A stretch of DNA of 64,000 bases from Bacteroides graminisolvens DSM 19988 = JCM 15093 (GTDB lineage: Bacteria; Bacteroidota; Bacteroidia; Bacteroidales; Bacteroidaceae), in NCBI RefSeq assembly GCF_000428125.1, contig NZ_KE386627.1, forward strand, positions 62,001-126,000, read 5' to 3'. The notes beneath the pieces were generated by a model. That model was not told where the DNA came from and did no database searches. It was given only the letters and a program-made list of their open reading frames with translations. Both the position numbers and the translations under genes were made by a program. The stretch's first letter is position 1. Each line of letters opens with the position of its first letter. Shown here in pieces: positions 38,614 to 46,541 of the stretch.

Positions 38614-38767
38614 CGCTTCCTTGGCGGCTTGACCGGTCATCTGAACGGGTAACGCTGGCTCGGCCGTCCATGCCAATAGCCAGAACGCATAATGCTGGCC
38701 CGACCGGTCATTCTATAACCCTGGCGAATAACGCTTTCCAAACCGATTGACCGGTCAGGCATGGGGT
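38611..38767 (+). repeat. Four degenerate 39-40-bp tandem repeats
   Basis: TAACGCT or TAATGCT recurs at 38611, 38650, 38690 and 38729, each followed by a GACCGGTCA-type or related block. The first TAA is the stop of the HU-like gene. Units are imperfect and contain stop codons. Confidence 0.6.
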
Positions 38768-38808
38768 ACATAAATGTAATACAATTGTTGAATTAAAAAC
38801 CTGAAAAA

Positions 38809-38904
38809 ATGAAGAAAATCAGTTGGGGAATCATCCTGAAAATCATCATCGCAGTGGCTAGTGCCGTTGCTGGTGCCGTGGGCGCACAAGCCATGACACT
38901 GTAA
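38809..38904 (+). CDS. Smalltalk-type small protein (31 aa)
   Basis: A 31-residue protein, MKKISWGIILKIIIAVASAV then AGAVGAQAMTL: a short basic N terminus and one hydrophobic helix. It matches the Bacteroidetes smalltalk pattern and lies where that protein is usually found, just after the HU-like gene in amidase cassettes. It is followed by a terminator. A membrane location is inferred; function unknown. Confidence 0.8.
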   Translation: MKKISWGIILKIIIAVASAVAGAVGAQAMTL

Positions 38905-38909
38905 ACAGT

Positions 38910-38965
38910 AATTTCCGGCTCCATGTACCTTGATTAAATAGCGTGCACGAGCCGGAAATTTTGTT
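38910..38965 (+). terminator. Terminator after the smalltalk gene
   Basis: Perfect 12-bp arms AATTTCCGGCTC / GAGCCGGAAATT (38910-38921, 38949-38960), 27-nt loop, followed by TTGTTT. Confidence 0.75.
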
Positions 38966-38974
38966 TAAAATTAC

Positions 38975-39004
38975 TTGTATTTTGCAAATTATGATTTACC
39001 TTTG
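38975..39004 (+). promoter_or_regulatory. Bacteroidetes promoter for the repeat protein gene
   Basis: TTG (38975-38977), 19-base spacer, TACCTTTG (38997-39004), 46 bases before the start codon. This is a full consensus match. Confidence 0.65.
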
Positions 39005-39050
39005 TGTTATTCATTTACATTACTGGAATTAACAAAACTATTTATTACGT

Positions 39051-39617
39051 ATGAAAAAATTAGCTTTATCCCTCCTTTTGCTCCTCGTTACCGGAGGTGC
39101 AGGTGCGCAGGTCAGCACCGTTTACACAGATATTTACGGCAAGTTTGAGGTAATGGTTGACCTCGAAGATGGTGGTTACGCCGTTGTTAACATGTATGGC
39201 GACATTCTTGAAATTGACACGCAGGCGTTCATTGACTATTATTCCGACTTTTGGTCATACGAGGCGGGCAAGGTGAAACGCATCGGCAACGTTTCTTTCT
39301 CTTATTATTCTGACTTCTGGTCGTACGAATCGGGAAAAATAAAAAGCATCGGCAATGTGGGCTTTCAGTATTACTCCGACTTTTGGTCGTATGAGGCAGG
39401 CAAGGTGAAAAGCATCGGGCGAACTCAGTTTTCTTACTATTCTGATTTCAACGACTGGGAATATGGAAAGCTCAAATCCATTGGTGGCAACCGTTACTCG
39501 TATGTGCCTTCTTACAATGGCAGGCGTGGCTCGACGCCGGTGTCCGGCAGGTTGAAGGTTGAAGACGGTGGAATAGCGTTTCGAGTCATGGGACCTGCAC
39601 CGCGCAGGCGTTACTGA
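39051..39617 (+). CDS. Secreted protein with four 22-residue aromatic repeats
   Basis: A 188-residue protein with a signal peptide (MKKLALSLLLLLVTGGAGAQ). From residue 63 it has four repeats of exactly 22 residues, consensus YYSDFWSYEAGKVKSIGNV plus three variable residues, at 63, 85, 107 and 129; the last is the most diverged. The repeat DNA is 66 bp per unit. The pattern is beta-strand-like and resembles an exported beta repeat, but I do not recognise the family. It has its own promoter and terminator. Confidence 0.8.
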   Translation: MKKLALSLLLLLVTGGAGAQVSTVYTDIYGKFEVMVDLEDGGYAVVNMYGDILEIDTQAFIDYYSDFWSYEAGKVKRIGNVSFSYYSDFWSYESGKIKSIGNVGFQYYSDFWSYEAGKVKSIGRTQFSYYSDFNDWEYGKLKSIGGNRYSYVPSYNGRRGSTPVSGRLKVEDGGIAFRVMGPAPRRRY

Positions 39618-39631
39618 TAAAAGTATAAAAA

Positions 39632-39667
39632 ATAACCCCTTTCTGAATCACAACAGAAAGGGGTTAT
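39632..39667 (+). terminator. Terminator after the repeat protein gene
   Basis: Perfect 14-bp arms ATAACCCCTTTCTG / CAGAAAGGGGTTAT with an 8-nt loop. Confidence 0.75.
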
Positions 39668-39693
39668 AATTTAAACAACAAAAACTAACAAAG

Positions 39694-39766
39694 TACACCC
39701 TCAGGGACTCGAACCCTGGACCCATTGATTAAGAGTCAATTGCTCTACCAGCTGAGCTAAGAGTGC
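39694..39766 (-). tRNA. tRNA-Lys (anticodon CTT)
   Basis: A complete cloverleaf on the minus strand: acceptor GCACTCT/AGGGTGT, D arm GCTC...GAGC, anticodon stem ATTGA/TCAAT with loop CTCTTAA, T arm CAGGG TTCGAGT CCCTG. The 3' CCA is not encoded. Confidence 0.96.
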
Positions 39767-39788
39767 AACAAATATGCAACAAGAAAAG

Positions 39789-39861
39789 TACACCCTCAGG
39801 GACTCGAACCCTGGACCCATTGATTAAGAGTCAATTGCTCTACCAGCTGAGCTAAGAGTGC
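39789..39861 (-). tRNA. tRNA-Lys (anticodon CTT), second identical copy
   Basis: Identical over all 73 bases to the copy at 39694-39766, with a 95-bp period. On the minus strand this copy is upstream. It is a recent tandem duplication or a gene pair kept identical by conversion. Confidence 0.96.
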
Positions 39862-39952
39862 ATTTTTTTTCTGTTTGCGGGTGCAAAAATAGGCTTTTTA
39901 TTTTTTACTGGCAAGTAAAAAAGAACCTTTTTTAAAGGCTTTTTTCGAGCGG

Positions 39953-40756
39953 CTACTCAAATACATACACTTCGGATGGCGTACTGCGCTTTAAAGCAGC
40001 GAGTTGCACATCTTTTCCGGCAATAATTCCTTTGCTTCTTAATTTCCATTCAATGGTTTTATAAGCCAGTTCGGGGTGATTATTGTCTTTGCTTAAATGG
40101 CACAGCCAGATGTATTTTAAGTGTTCGCTTATGTTTTCGGCCAGAAACTCGGCCGTGTCCATGTTACACATGTGTCCGGTGCTTCCGGAAATGCGTTCTT
40201 TTAAATAGGCAGGGTAGGGACCCATTTTCAGCATTTCTTCGTCATAATTAGCCTCTATAATAAGGTAATTGGCCTTTGAAATGTAGTGGGCGGCGGTGGG
40301 CGTAATCTCGCCAAGGTCGGTGGCAAAAGAGAATGTTTTGCCGTCAATTTCTACGCAGTAACCCACATTATCCGTTCCGTCATGCGGAACTTCAAATGAG
40401 GTTATGCGGAAATCTTCCAGTTGCATGGGCGCTTCTTTCTCGAGGTAACGCACGCTGTGGCACAACTTTTCGGTCATGCAGTAGCTTTTGTTTATTCCTT
40501 CGTGAATGCGCGCGGTGGTGTAAACCGGTATGTGAAGTTTTTCACCCAAATGTCCCACGGCTTTTATGTGATCGGCATGATCATGCGTAACGAAAACGCC
40601 CCGAAGGCTCTCCATGGGTATTTGTACTTCTTTCAATGTCTTTTTTATGGTGCGGATTCCGATGCCTGCGTCAATCAGTATGCCGTATTTTTCTGTGCCT
40701 AAGTAGTAGCAGTTACCGCTACTACCGCTGGCAAGGCTTATAAATTTTATTTTCAT
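39953..40756 (-). CDS. Metallo-beta-lactamase fold hydrolase (YycJ/WalJ-like)
   Basis: The ATG at 40756 (MKIKFISLASGSSGNCYYLG) is preferred; the upstream codons add an unlikely leader. The 267-residue product has the metal motif VFVTHDHADHIKAVGHL, an Asp in SFATDLGE and late His residues (STGHMCNM; WLCHLSKDNNHP). The SLASGSSGNCYY start is typical of the YycJ-type branch, sometimes linked to DNA processing in cell-wall-stress contexts. The substrate is unknown. Confidence 0.88.
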   Translation of the reverse strand: MKIKFISLASGSSGNCYYLGTEKYGILIDAGIGIRTIKKTLKEVQIPMESLRGVFVTHDHADHIKAVGHLGEKLHIPVYTTARIHEGINKSYCMTEKLCHSVRYLEKEAPMQLEDFRITSFEVPHDGTDNVGYCVEIDGKTFSFATDLGEITPTAAHYISKANYLIIEANYDEEMLKMGPYPAYLKERISGSTGHMCNMDTAEFLAENISEHLKYIWLCHLSKDNNHPELAYKTIEWKLRSKGIIAGKDVQLAALKRSTPSEVYVFE

Positions 40757-40821
40757 GTTGAATATACGCGATGGTAAAATGGCCACAAATATACACAATA
40801 AAAAAGAACTGAACGTACCGA

Positions 40822-42198
40822 CTATCCTTTTTTGTCCATTTTGTTGGTTATTTTAGCAAATGCCAGCAGTGCAAAAGCGGCTACCAAACCGATGCCTGCA
40901 AAATAATACCAGATGTAATGGGCGTTGGCGCTGGCTGCCATCCATGCTTCGCGGGTTTCGAACAAAGCGGGGTCGGGACAGTATTTGGTGAGCAGGATTC
41001 CTGCCAACCCGAAACCGAAAATGGACGAAAGGAAGGAGTGCAGGTGACTGAATCCGAGGTACATGCCTTCCTCGCCTTTGGGTGCCTGAAGCGAAAAATA
41101 CTCCAGATAGCGCGGTGAAATGAAGCATTCTGCCAATGCCTGAACCACAATTCCCAGTATCATCATCAGGGTGATGTTGCTCATGCTGCCCAGCAAATCG
41201 TTGCCCAGCAGGTTGCCACACGCCATCAGCAGGGCAGAAATGGGGATGAGGAACATGCCGATGTTCATCGATGTAATGGCGCTTTTGCGAGCCATGAGGC
41301 GTGTCACGAAGCTAACGCAGCACACCACGATGAAGGGGTTTACGTTGGCTATCCATCCGGGTTTGGCGGTTTCGCCTGCCATGCGGATAACGTATTTGGG
41401 CATGGTGGCGTAAAGCTGTTGTTGCACCATCCAGAAACCGGTTACGATGAGGATCAGTATGAGCAATCGCCAGTTGGTGATGATGCGCAGAAAACCGCGA
41501 CCGATGTCGCCCATGCTTTTGCCTTCGCCGGCTGTCTCGGCCGATTTGTAAAGCAATATAACGGCCAGCAGGGCGATGAATGTCATGGCGCCGGCAAAGT
41601 AATTGATGTAAATGTAGGCTTGGTCGCCAATCTGATCACGCAGGGGGTCGATAACGGTTTTGCCCGTAAAGGCTCCGATGTTCACCATCATGTAAAAAAT
41701 GGAGTAGCCGCGTGCACGGGTAGCTTCGGTGGTTTCTTTGGCAACGGAAGCCGATATGATGGACTTGATGAAGGAACCGCCAATCATCAGCGTGACCAGC
41801 ACGGGCACAATAATCCAGCGTTCGCTGCTTTGCGGCAAACCGTTAAACTGTGTGGTGCTGCCGTAGGTTACCAGTCCGGATGATTCCAGAAAAGTGGGCA
41901 ACGCACCCAGTCCCACGTAAGCAATGGTGAGCAGGGTGAAAGCGGTGATCATTGACTTGCGGAAGCCTATTTTGTCGGCATAAGCTCCCGTCAAAATGGG
42001 TAGCAGATACAAACCGCCCGAGAAAAGCCCGGAAATGATACTTGCCTCGAAATCATTGAAACCTAAAATACTCGATAAATAGATGGTTAGAACGATAAAT
42101 ACGGCATAGTATGCCATGCGTTCAAACAGTTCGACTGTGTTGCTAACCCAAAAGGCTCTTGTAAAGCCTTTGTTAGCAGCTTGAGGGGAATTGCTCAT
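40822..42198 (-). CDS. POT/PTR-type MFS transporter
   Basis: A 458-residue inner-membrane protein with about 12-14 transmembrane helices. The N-terminal motif NTVELFERMAYYAVFIVLTI matches the ExxER-FxYYG-type motif of proton-coupled oligopeptide transporters, and SGLYLLPILTGAYADKIGFR is a typical MFS loop 2-3. Substrate probably peptides but not certain. It is divergent from the TIGR02757 gene with mirrored promoters. Confidence 0.85.
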   Translation of the reverse strand: MSNSPQAANKGFTRAFWVSNTVELFERMAYYAVFIVLTIYLSSILGFNDFEASIISGLFSGGLYLLPILTGAYADKIGFRKSMITAFTLLTIAYVGLGALPTFLESSGLVTYGSTTQFNGLPQSSERWIIVPVLVTLMIGGSFIKSIISASVAKETTEATRARGYSIFYMMVNIGAFTGKTVIDPLRDQIGDQAYIYINYFAGAMTFIALLAVILLYKSAETAGEGKSMGDIGRGFLRIITNWRLLILILIVTGFWMVQQQLYATMPKYVIRMAGETAKPGWIANVNPFIVVCCVSFVTRLMARKSAITSMNIGMFLIPISALLMACGNLLGNDLLGSMSNITLMMILGIVVQALAECFISPRYLEYFSLQAPKGEEGMYLGFSHLHSFLSSIFGFGLAGILLTKYCPDPALFETREAWMAASANAHYIWYYFAGIGLVAAFALLAFAKITNKMDKKG

Positions 42199-42227
42199 TT
42201 TTTCTGTTACTTTATTAAATTAGGAGA

Positions 42228-42275
42228 GCAAAGATAGAAAAAGTGCTGGAATTTTAAGATAAATCCTATCTTTGC
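42228..42275. promoter_or_regulatory. Mirrored divergent promoters
   Basis: Perfect 10-bp inverted repeat GCAAAGATAG (42228-42237) / CTATCTTTGC (42266-42275). Each arm is an outward-facing -7 box TATCTTTG. The right box ends six bases before the downstream ATG, implying a leaderless or nearly leaderless transcript. Confidence 0.55.
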
Positions 42276-42279
42276 GTGC

Positions 42280-43044
42280 ATGCAGTTAAAGGATTTATTA
42301 GAAGAATTGACAGAAAAATACAATGTGCAGGCGTTTATTGATACGGATCCGGTGCAATTTCCCCGTCGGTTTTCGCGTTTGCAAGATGTGGAGGTGTCGG
42401 CTTTGCTGACTTCTGTGATCACCTGGGGGCGTCGCGACATGGTGCGCCGTGATGCGCAGCGGTTGCACGAAGCGATGGGCGATTCTCCGTTCGACTTTAT
42501 TATAGAGGGTGGCTGGCAACGATGGGAGGATTCTGCGCGCAACGTGCACCGCACTATTTTTGAGCGCGATTTATTCTTTGTTTGCCGGGCGTTGCAGGGG
42601 TTTTACGCCACGCATCATTCTTTAGAGGAGCTGTTTACCGGTCGCAACGGAGTGTTGGGCGGATTGCATGAACTATCTGCTTTGTTGCAAACCCGGCATG
42701 TGGCTTCGCCGCTTACGCAGAGCCCGTGCAAGCGTTCCAATCTGATGCTTCGCTGGCTGGTGCGGAATGACGGCATTGTCGATTTGGGCGTGTGGCAGCG
42801 CATCTCGCCCGCGGAACTTATCATTCCGCTCGATGTACATGTGGGGCGCATCTCGCGTGAGCTGTGGACGGACATTCCCCGAACCGAACGGCTGAAAACG
42901 GCATTGATCATCACGGATCACCTCAAGGAATTTTGTCCGCACGACCCGTGCAAGTACGACTTTGCCTTGTTTGGCTTCGGCGAGGAGCAGAGCCGTATGA
43001 AATTAGCCTCGACTTCTCTTACTGACCCCGAAAAAACTTTATAA
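42280..43044 (+). CDS. TIGR02757 (DUF2400) family protein
   Basis: A 254-residue protein recognised by RLQDVEVSALLTSVITWGRR, PLDVHVGRISRELW and the C-terminal HDPCKYDFALFGFG. The family is widespread in Bacteroidetes and of unknown function; the layout is reminiscent of DNA glycosylase-type helical proteins but I see no proof. The -7 box lies six bases before the ATG at 42280; an internal start is the alternative. Confidence 0.85.
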   Translation: MQLKDLLEELTEKYNVQAFIDTDPVQFPRRFSRLQDVEVSALLTSVITWGRRDMVRRDAQRLHEAMGDSPFDFIIEGGWQRWEDSARNVHRTIFERDLFFVCRALQGFYATHHSLEELFTGRNGVLGGLHELSALLQTRHVASPLTQSPCKRSNLMLRWLVRNDGIVDLGVWQRISPAELIIPLDVHVGRISRELWTDIPRTERLKTALIITDHLKEFCPHDPCKYDFALFGFGEEQSRMKLASTSLTDPEKTL

Positions 43045-43127
43045 ACTTTCTTTTTTTGGGAAGTATTGTTCTGTAATCCATTCATAGGCGGGGTTTCAAG
43101 CCGATGAGCGACCTTGCTTTGTGGGGA

Positions 43128-44189
43128 TCAGTCTCTTTTACCCACCGTAAAGCGACTGAGCGCAGGCACGAAACGTTGTTGCAGGTAATACAGTGCCAAG
43201 GTAATGCCCACGGTGAGCAACAGGGGGAGCAGATACAGTATGAAAGAGGCTGTTTCACTGGTATCGGGCACAAAAGTGACCAGCGTTTTTCGGATTTGAC
43301 TCAGCATTTGTTCGTGCGCAGCGTACACAAAAAAGCTTCCCGAAGCCAGGAAATGCCGGGGACGTATTTTTTCCTTTTCGATGAGCCACGAGGTGATGTT
43401 GAAGGTGAACACAATGCCTAGCAGGAGGCCTGCCGGATGCAGGTACGTGGTAGCCACTGTGCCTTTGCAAAGGGTATCGGCCAGCGCAATGGCGGGGTAT
43501 GCCACCCACGAGAAACGTTGTATCTTTCTGCATTCGGTTACCATATTTCTGCCCTGAATGCTCAGCAATGCACCGATTGAAAAGAAGAAGATGGCACCCG
43601 TATTGAGTCCGGTGACACGAAACGAAAAACCGCCGATCCACGCCACAAAAAGGGCGGCAATGAAGAGGTGCGGCAGGCGTTTTATGCCTGCGTACACAAG
43701 GGGAGTGAGGAGCACGGTTACCATGAGATCGCGTACAAACCACAGCGGATACACCAGCGGATAATGCGGTGCGCGGATGTCCCAGAAACACCGCAGATAG
43801 TCGGCTATCTGCCACGTTTCAACTCTGTCCACAGGACCGTAAGCCAGTGTGCGCAACTCAAAAACTTCTTGTAGTACAACGTATGTGGCAATAGCCCACA
43901 AGTTCCAAAACAGGTAGGGCACCAGTAGGGAAGAGGCTCTCTTGCGGAGCTTCTCCCGGTATGTTGCACCGGTAAACTGCTTCAGTTTATAAAAAAACAG
44001 GTAGCCGGCAATGAGAAAAAACAGCGGAACGCAAAAACGTGCCACGACTTCGGACGATAGGTTGCGCACAAACACAAACACATCCCCTTTCGGATGAATG
44101 GGGTTGTAGCTGTGTATCAGCAATACGCCTATAATCATAGGGAATCTGAGCCACGCAATGGTTTTTGATTGTACTTCTTGCGGTGTCAT
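43128..44189 (-). CDS. Acyltransferase family membrane protein (acyltransferase_3)
   Basis: A 353-residue protein with about ten transmembrane helices. The family start TIAWLRFPMIIGVLLIHSYN (with the catalytic-type His), FCVPLFFLIAGYLFF and SLLVPYLFWNLWAI are present. These enzymes O-acylate sugars or other envelope molecules; the acceptor is unknown. The ATG at 44189 (MTPQEVQSK) fits the family better than 44222. Confidence 0.88.
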   Translation of the reverse strand: MTPQEVQSKTIAWLRFPMIIGVLLIHSYNPIHPKGDVFVFVRNLSSEVVARFCVPLFFLIAGYLFFYKLKQFTGATYREKLRKRASSLLVPYLFWNLWAIATYVVLQEVFELRTLAYGPVDRVETWQIADYLRCFWDIRAPHYPLVYPLWFVRDLMVTVLLTPLVYAGIKRLPHLFIAALFVAWIGGFSFRVTGLNTGAIFFFSIGALLSIQGRNMVTECRKIQRFSWVAYPAIALADTLCKGTVATTYLHPAGLLLGIVFTFNITSWLIEKEKIRPRHFLASGSFFVYAAHEQMLSQIRKTLVTFVPDTSETASFILYLLPLLLTVGITLALYYLQQRFVPALSRFTVGKRD

Positions 44190-44292
44190 GTTGGGGAACA
44201 AAGGTATGCAAATATGTTTCATCCGGAAACTAAATCAGACAATAACAAACGTTACATGTTTTGCAAAAATCTAAAAATATCAAAAAATATTT

Positions 44293-44321
44293 TTGGGAAA
44301 AGTGCTATTTCACTATATTTG
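44293..44321 (+). promoter_or_regulatory. Promoter for the TPR gene
   Basis: TTG (44293-44295), 18-base spacer, TATATTTG (44314-44321), 28 bases before the ATG. The spacer is one base short of the common range. Confidence 0.55.
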
Positions 44322-44349
44322 GAAAACGACAAATTAAAATAAAATTATT

Positions 44350-45084
44350 ATGAGAAACTTTTTAGTATTATTATCTTTCTGTTTTGTAGTAACTAATCTT
44401 TTTGCTCAAACTCCCGATCCGGCTAAGTTGAAGTCCGAAGGTGACAATGCTTTGAAGGCCAAAAACTATGCAGTGGCTTTTACAAAGTACAATCAGTATT
44501 TGAAGCAAACCAATTACCAAGATTCTATTACGGCTTTCAATTGTGGCGTGTGTGCTGACCGTACAAAAAAATATGCCGATGCAGCCAAATTATTCGATGT
44601 GGCCATTCAAAAGAATTACAATGTAGCTTCGGCATACATCGGTAAGGCTTCTGCGTTACGTAATTTGAATAAGGACAGTGAATATCTGGCTACGCTGCAA
44701 GAAGCGATGCAGGCTGCTCCCGCTAATGCTACGATTGAAAAGTTATATGCTATTTATTATTTGAAAGAGGGACAGGCTTTCCAGAAGGCGGGTAATTTGG
44801 CCAAAGCGGAGGAGAGTTACAAGCATGCTACTGAAGTAACTAGCAAAAAGTGGAAAACGGATGCTTTGTACAGCTTAGGGGTTTTGTTCTTTAACAACGG
44901 TGCGGTTACGCTTAAAAAAGCGGCTCCTTTGGCTAATAGTGATGCTGCAAAATACGAGGCTGAAAAGAAATCGGCCAGTGATGATTTTCAAAAAGCGAGT
45001 ACTTATTTAGAAGAGGCCGTTGCGTTGTCGCCCGAAAGAGCGGAGGTAGCAAAAGTTCTTGGACAAGTAAAAGCTGCTATGTAA
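44350..45084 (+). CDS. Exported TPR-repeat protein
   Basis: A 244-residue protein with a signal peptide (MRNFLVLLSFCFVVTNLFAQ) and helical tetratricopeptide units from ~25 to 240: GDNALKAKNYAVAFTKYNQY, NCGVCADRTKKYADAAKLFD, EGQAFQKAGNLAKAEESYKH and ASTYLEEAVALSPERAEVAK. TPRs serve as protein-binding scaffolds; the partner is unknown. It is monocistronic, between a good promoter and a strong terminator. Confidence 0.85.
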   Translation: MRNFLVLLSFCFVVTNLFAQTPDPAKLKSEGDNALKAKNYAVAFTKYNQYLKQTNYQDSITAFNCGVCADRTKKYADAAKLFDVAIQKNYNVASAYIGKASALRNLNKDSEYLATLQEAMQAAPANATIEKLYAIYYLKEGQAFQKAGNLAKAEESYKHATEVTSKKWKTDALYSLGVLFFNNGAVTLKKAAPLANSDAAKYEAEKKSASDDFQKASTYLEEAVALSPERAEVAKVLGQVKAAM

Positions 45085-45102
45085 ACGGTGTGGTACAAAG
45101 AA

Positions 45103-45136
45103 AAAAAGGCATCCAAACGGATGCCTTTTTTTTTTG
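45103..45136. terminator. Bidirectional terminator between TPR and spt-like genes
   Basis: Perfect 12-bp arms AAAAAGGCATCC / GGATGCCTTTTT with an AAAC loop; A-run on one side and T-run on the other. Confidence 0.85.
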
Positions 45137-45162
45137 ATAAAAAGTCGAATCTCTTATATTTT

Positions 45163-46347
45163 TTAAATGATAGAGAGCTTTTTGAAGCAAGTGGCCAGCT
45201 TATCAATAGCTATGTCTATTTGCTCTTGCGTATGCGTAGCCATTAACGAGAAACGAATAAGTGTATCGTTAGGTGAGCATGCAGGAGGCACCACCGGGTT
45301 GACAAATACTCCTTCGTCAAATAACATTTTGGTAACCATGAAAGTCTTCTCCATGTCGCGCACATACAGCGGAATAATAGGAGTTGAGGTGTGACCAATT
45401 TCAAACCCTAAGTCGCGGAAGCGCTTGAGTGAATAATGGGTCATGTCCCACAAATGCTGAATGCGTTCAGGCTCACTCTTCATGATTTGCAGTGCTGCAC
45501 GTGCCGCGGCAGTGGCTGCAGGAGTGTTGCTGGCGCTAAAGATGTAAGAGCGTGAGTTGTGACGAAGGTAGTTGATAATTGACTCATCGGCTGCGATAAA
45601 ACCTCCGATTGCTGCCAATGATTTGCTGAACGTACCCATGATCAGGTCTACATCATCCGTTACACCGAAGTGATCACAGGTTCCGCGACCTTGACGGCCC
45701 AAAACTCCTAATCCGTGAGCTTCATCAACCATGATGTTGGCGTTGTATTTCTTTGAGAGACGAACAATCTCGGGCAAGTTGGCTATATCACCTTCCATGC
45801 TGAAAACACCGTCAACCACAATAAGTTTTACAGCTTCAGGTCTGCATTTCTGCAACTCCTTTTCAAGTGACGCCATGTCATTGTGCTTGAATTTTAGCGC
45901 TGTAGAGAAAGAGAGGCGTCGGCCTTCTACAATGGAGGCGTGATCAAGTTCGTCGCAAATTACATAGTCCTCACGACCTGTAACACACGATACGACACCC
46001 AGATTTACCTGAAATCCTGTAGAATAGATGATGGCATCTTCTTTGCCTACAAATTCTGCGAGCTCTTTTTCTAATTGCAAATGGAGGTCGAGTGTTCCAT
46101 TCAAAAAACGAGAACCTGCACAACCGGTACCATATTTGCGAGTAGCTTCAACAGCAGCTTCAATTACCTTCGGATGATTTGTCAAACCCAGATAAGAATT
46201 AGAGCCGAACATCAAAACCTTTTTGCCGCTCATAATTACTTCTGTGTTCTGTTCACTTTCGATACACCGAAAGTAAGGATATACGCCTTTTGCCTTCACT
46301 TGTTGCGGCAGGTCGTATTTTGCTAACTTCTCTTGTAGTAATTTCAT
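45163..46347 (-). CDS. spt: Serine palmitoyltransferase-like alpha-oxoamine synthase
   Basis: A 394-residue PLP enzyme. Family motifs: SNSYLGLTNHPKVIEAAVEA, TGCAGSRFLNGTLDLHLQLE, DELDHASIVEGRR, MVDEAHGLGVLGRQGRG and the PLP-lysine in GTFSKSLAAIGGF. The alpha-oxoamine synthases (SPT, KBL, BioF) are similar. I favour SPT because this gene sits next to a lipid kinase and aspS, a neighbourhood I associate with the Bacteroides sphingolipid locus, and no threonine dehydrogenase or biotin gene is near. It would start sphingolipid synthesis from serine and palmitoyl-CoA. Confidence 0.8.
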   Translation of the reverse strand: MKLLQEKLAKYDLPQQVKAKGVYPYFRCIESEQNTEVIMSGKKVLMFGSNSYLGLTNHPKVIEAAVEATRKYGTGCAGSRFLNGTLDLHLQLEKELAEFVGKEDAIIYSTGFQVNLGVVSCVTGREDYVICDELDHASIVEGRRLSFSTALKFKHNDMASLEKELQKCRPEAVKLIVVDGVFSMEGDIANLPEIVRLSKKYNANIMVDEAHGLGVLGRQGRGTCDHFGVTDDVDLIMGTFSKSLAAIGGFIAADESIINYLRHNSRSYIFSASNTPAATAAARAALQIMKSEPERIQHLWDMTHYSLKRFRDLGFEIGHTSTPIIPLYVRDMEKTFMVTKMLFDEGVFVNPVVPPACSPNDTLIRFSLMATHTQEQIDIAIDKLATCFKKLSII

Positions 46348-46487
46348 GAATATATTATTAATAAATCCGCTTTCGAATCACATTAAATATGTTCTATAGC
46401 TTTATAATCTGTTATGTGTCTTTCAAACAGGCTGCAAAGATAACAAAAATATAAAATGATTATGCTTCTACTATAAAATAATAATAT

Positions 46488-46495
46488 TACTTTTG
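46488..46495 (+). promoter_or_regulatory. Candidate -7 box (TACTTTTG) for the lipid kinase
   Basis: An exact TAnnTTTG match 46 bases before the ATG at 46542. A minus-strand TATCTTTG (complement of 46435-46442) lies nearby and could serve spt. Confidence 0.4.
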
Positions 46496-46541
46496 TCTCT
46501 TGTCTTATGAATTAGCCCATAATCTGCATGTTTTTGTAATG

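Noticed and set aside
32848..39617. Complete prophage
   Set aside because: No integrase, terminase, portal, capsid or tail genes are present; only lysis-, nuclease- and DNA-binding-type genes.
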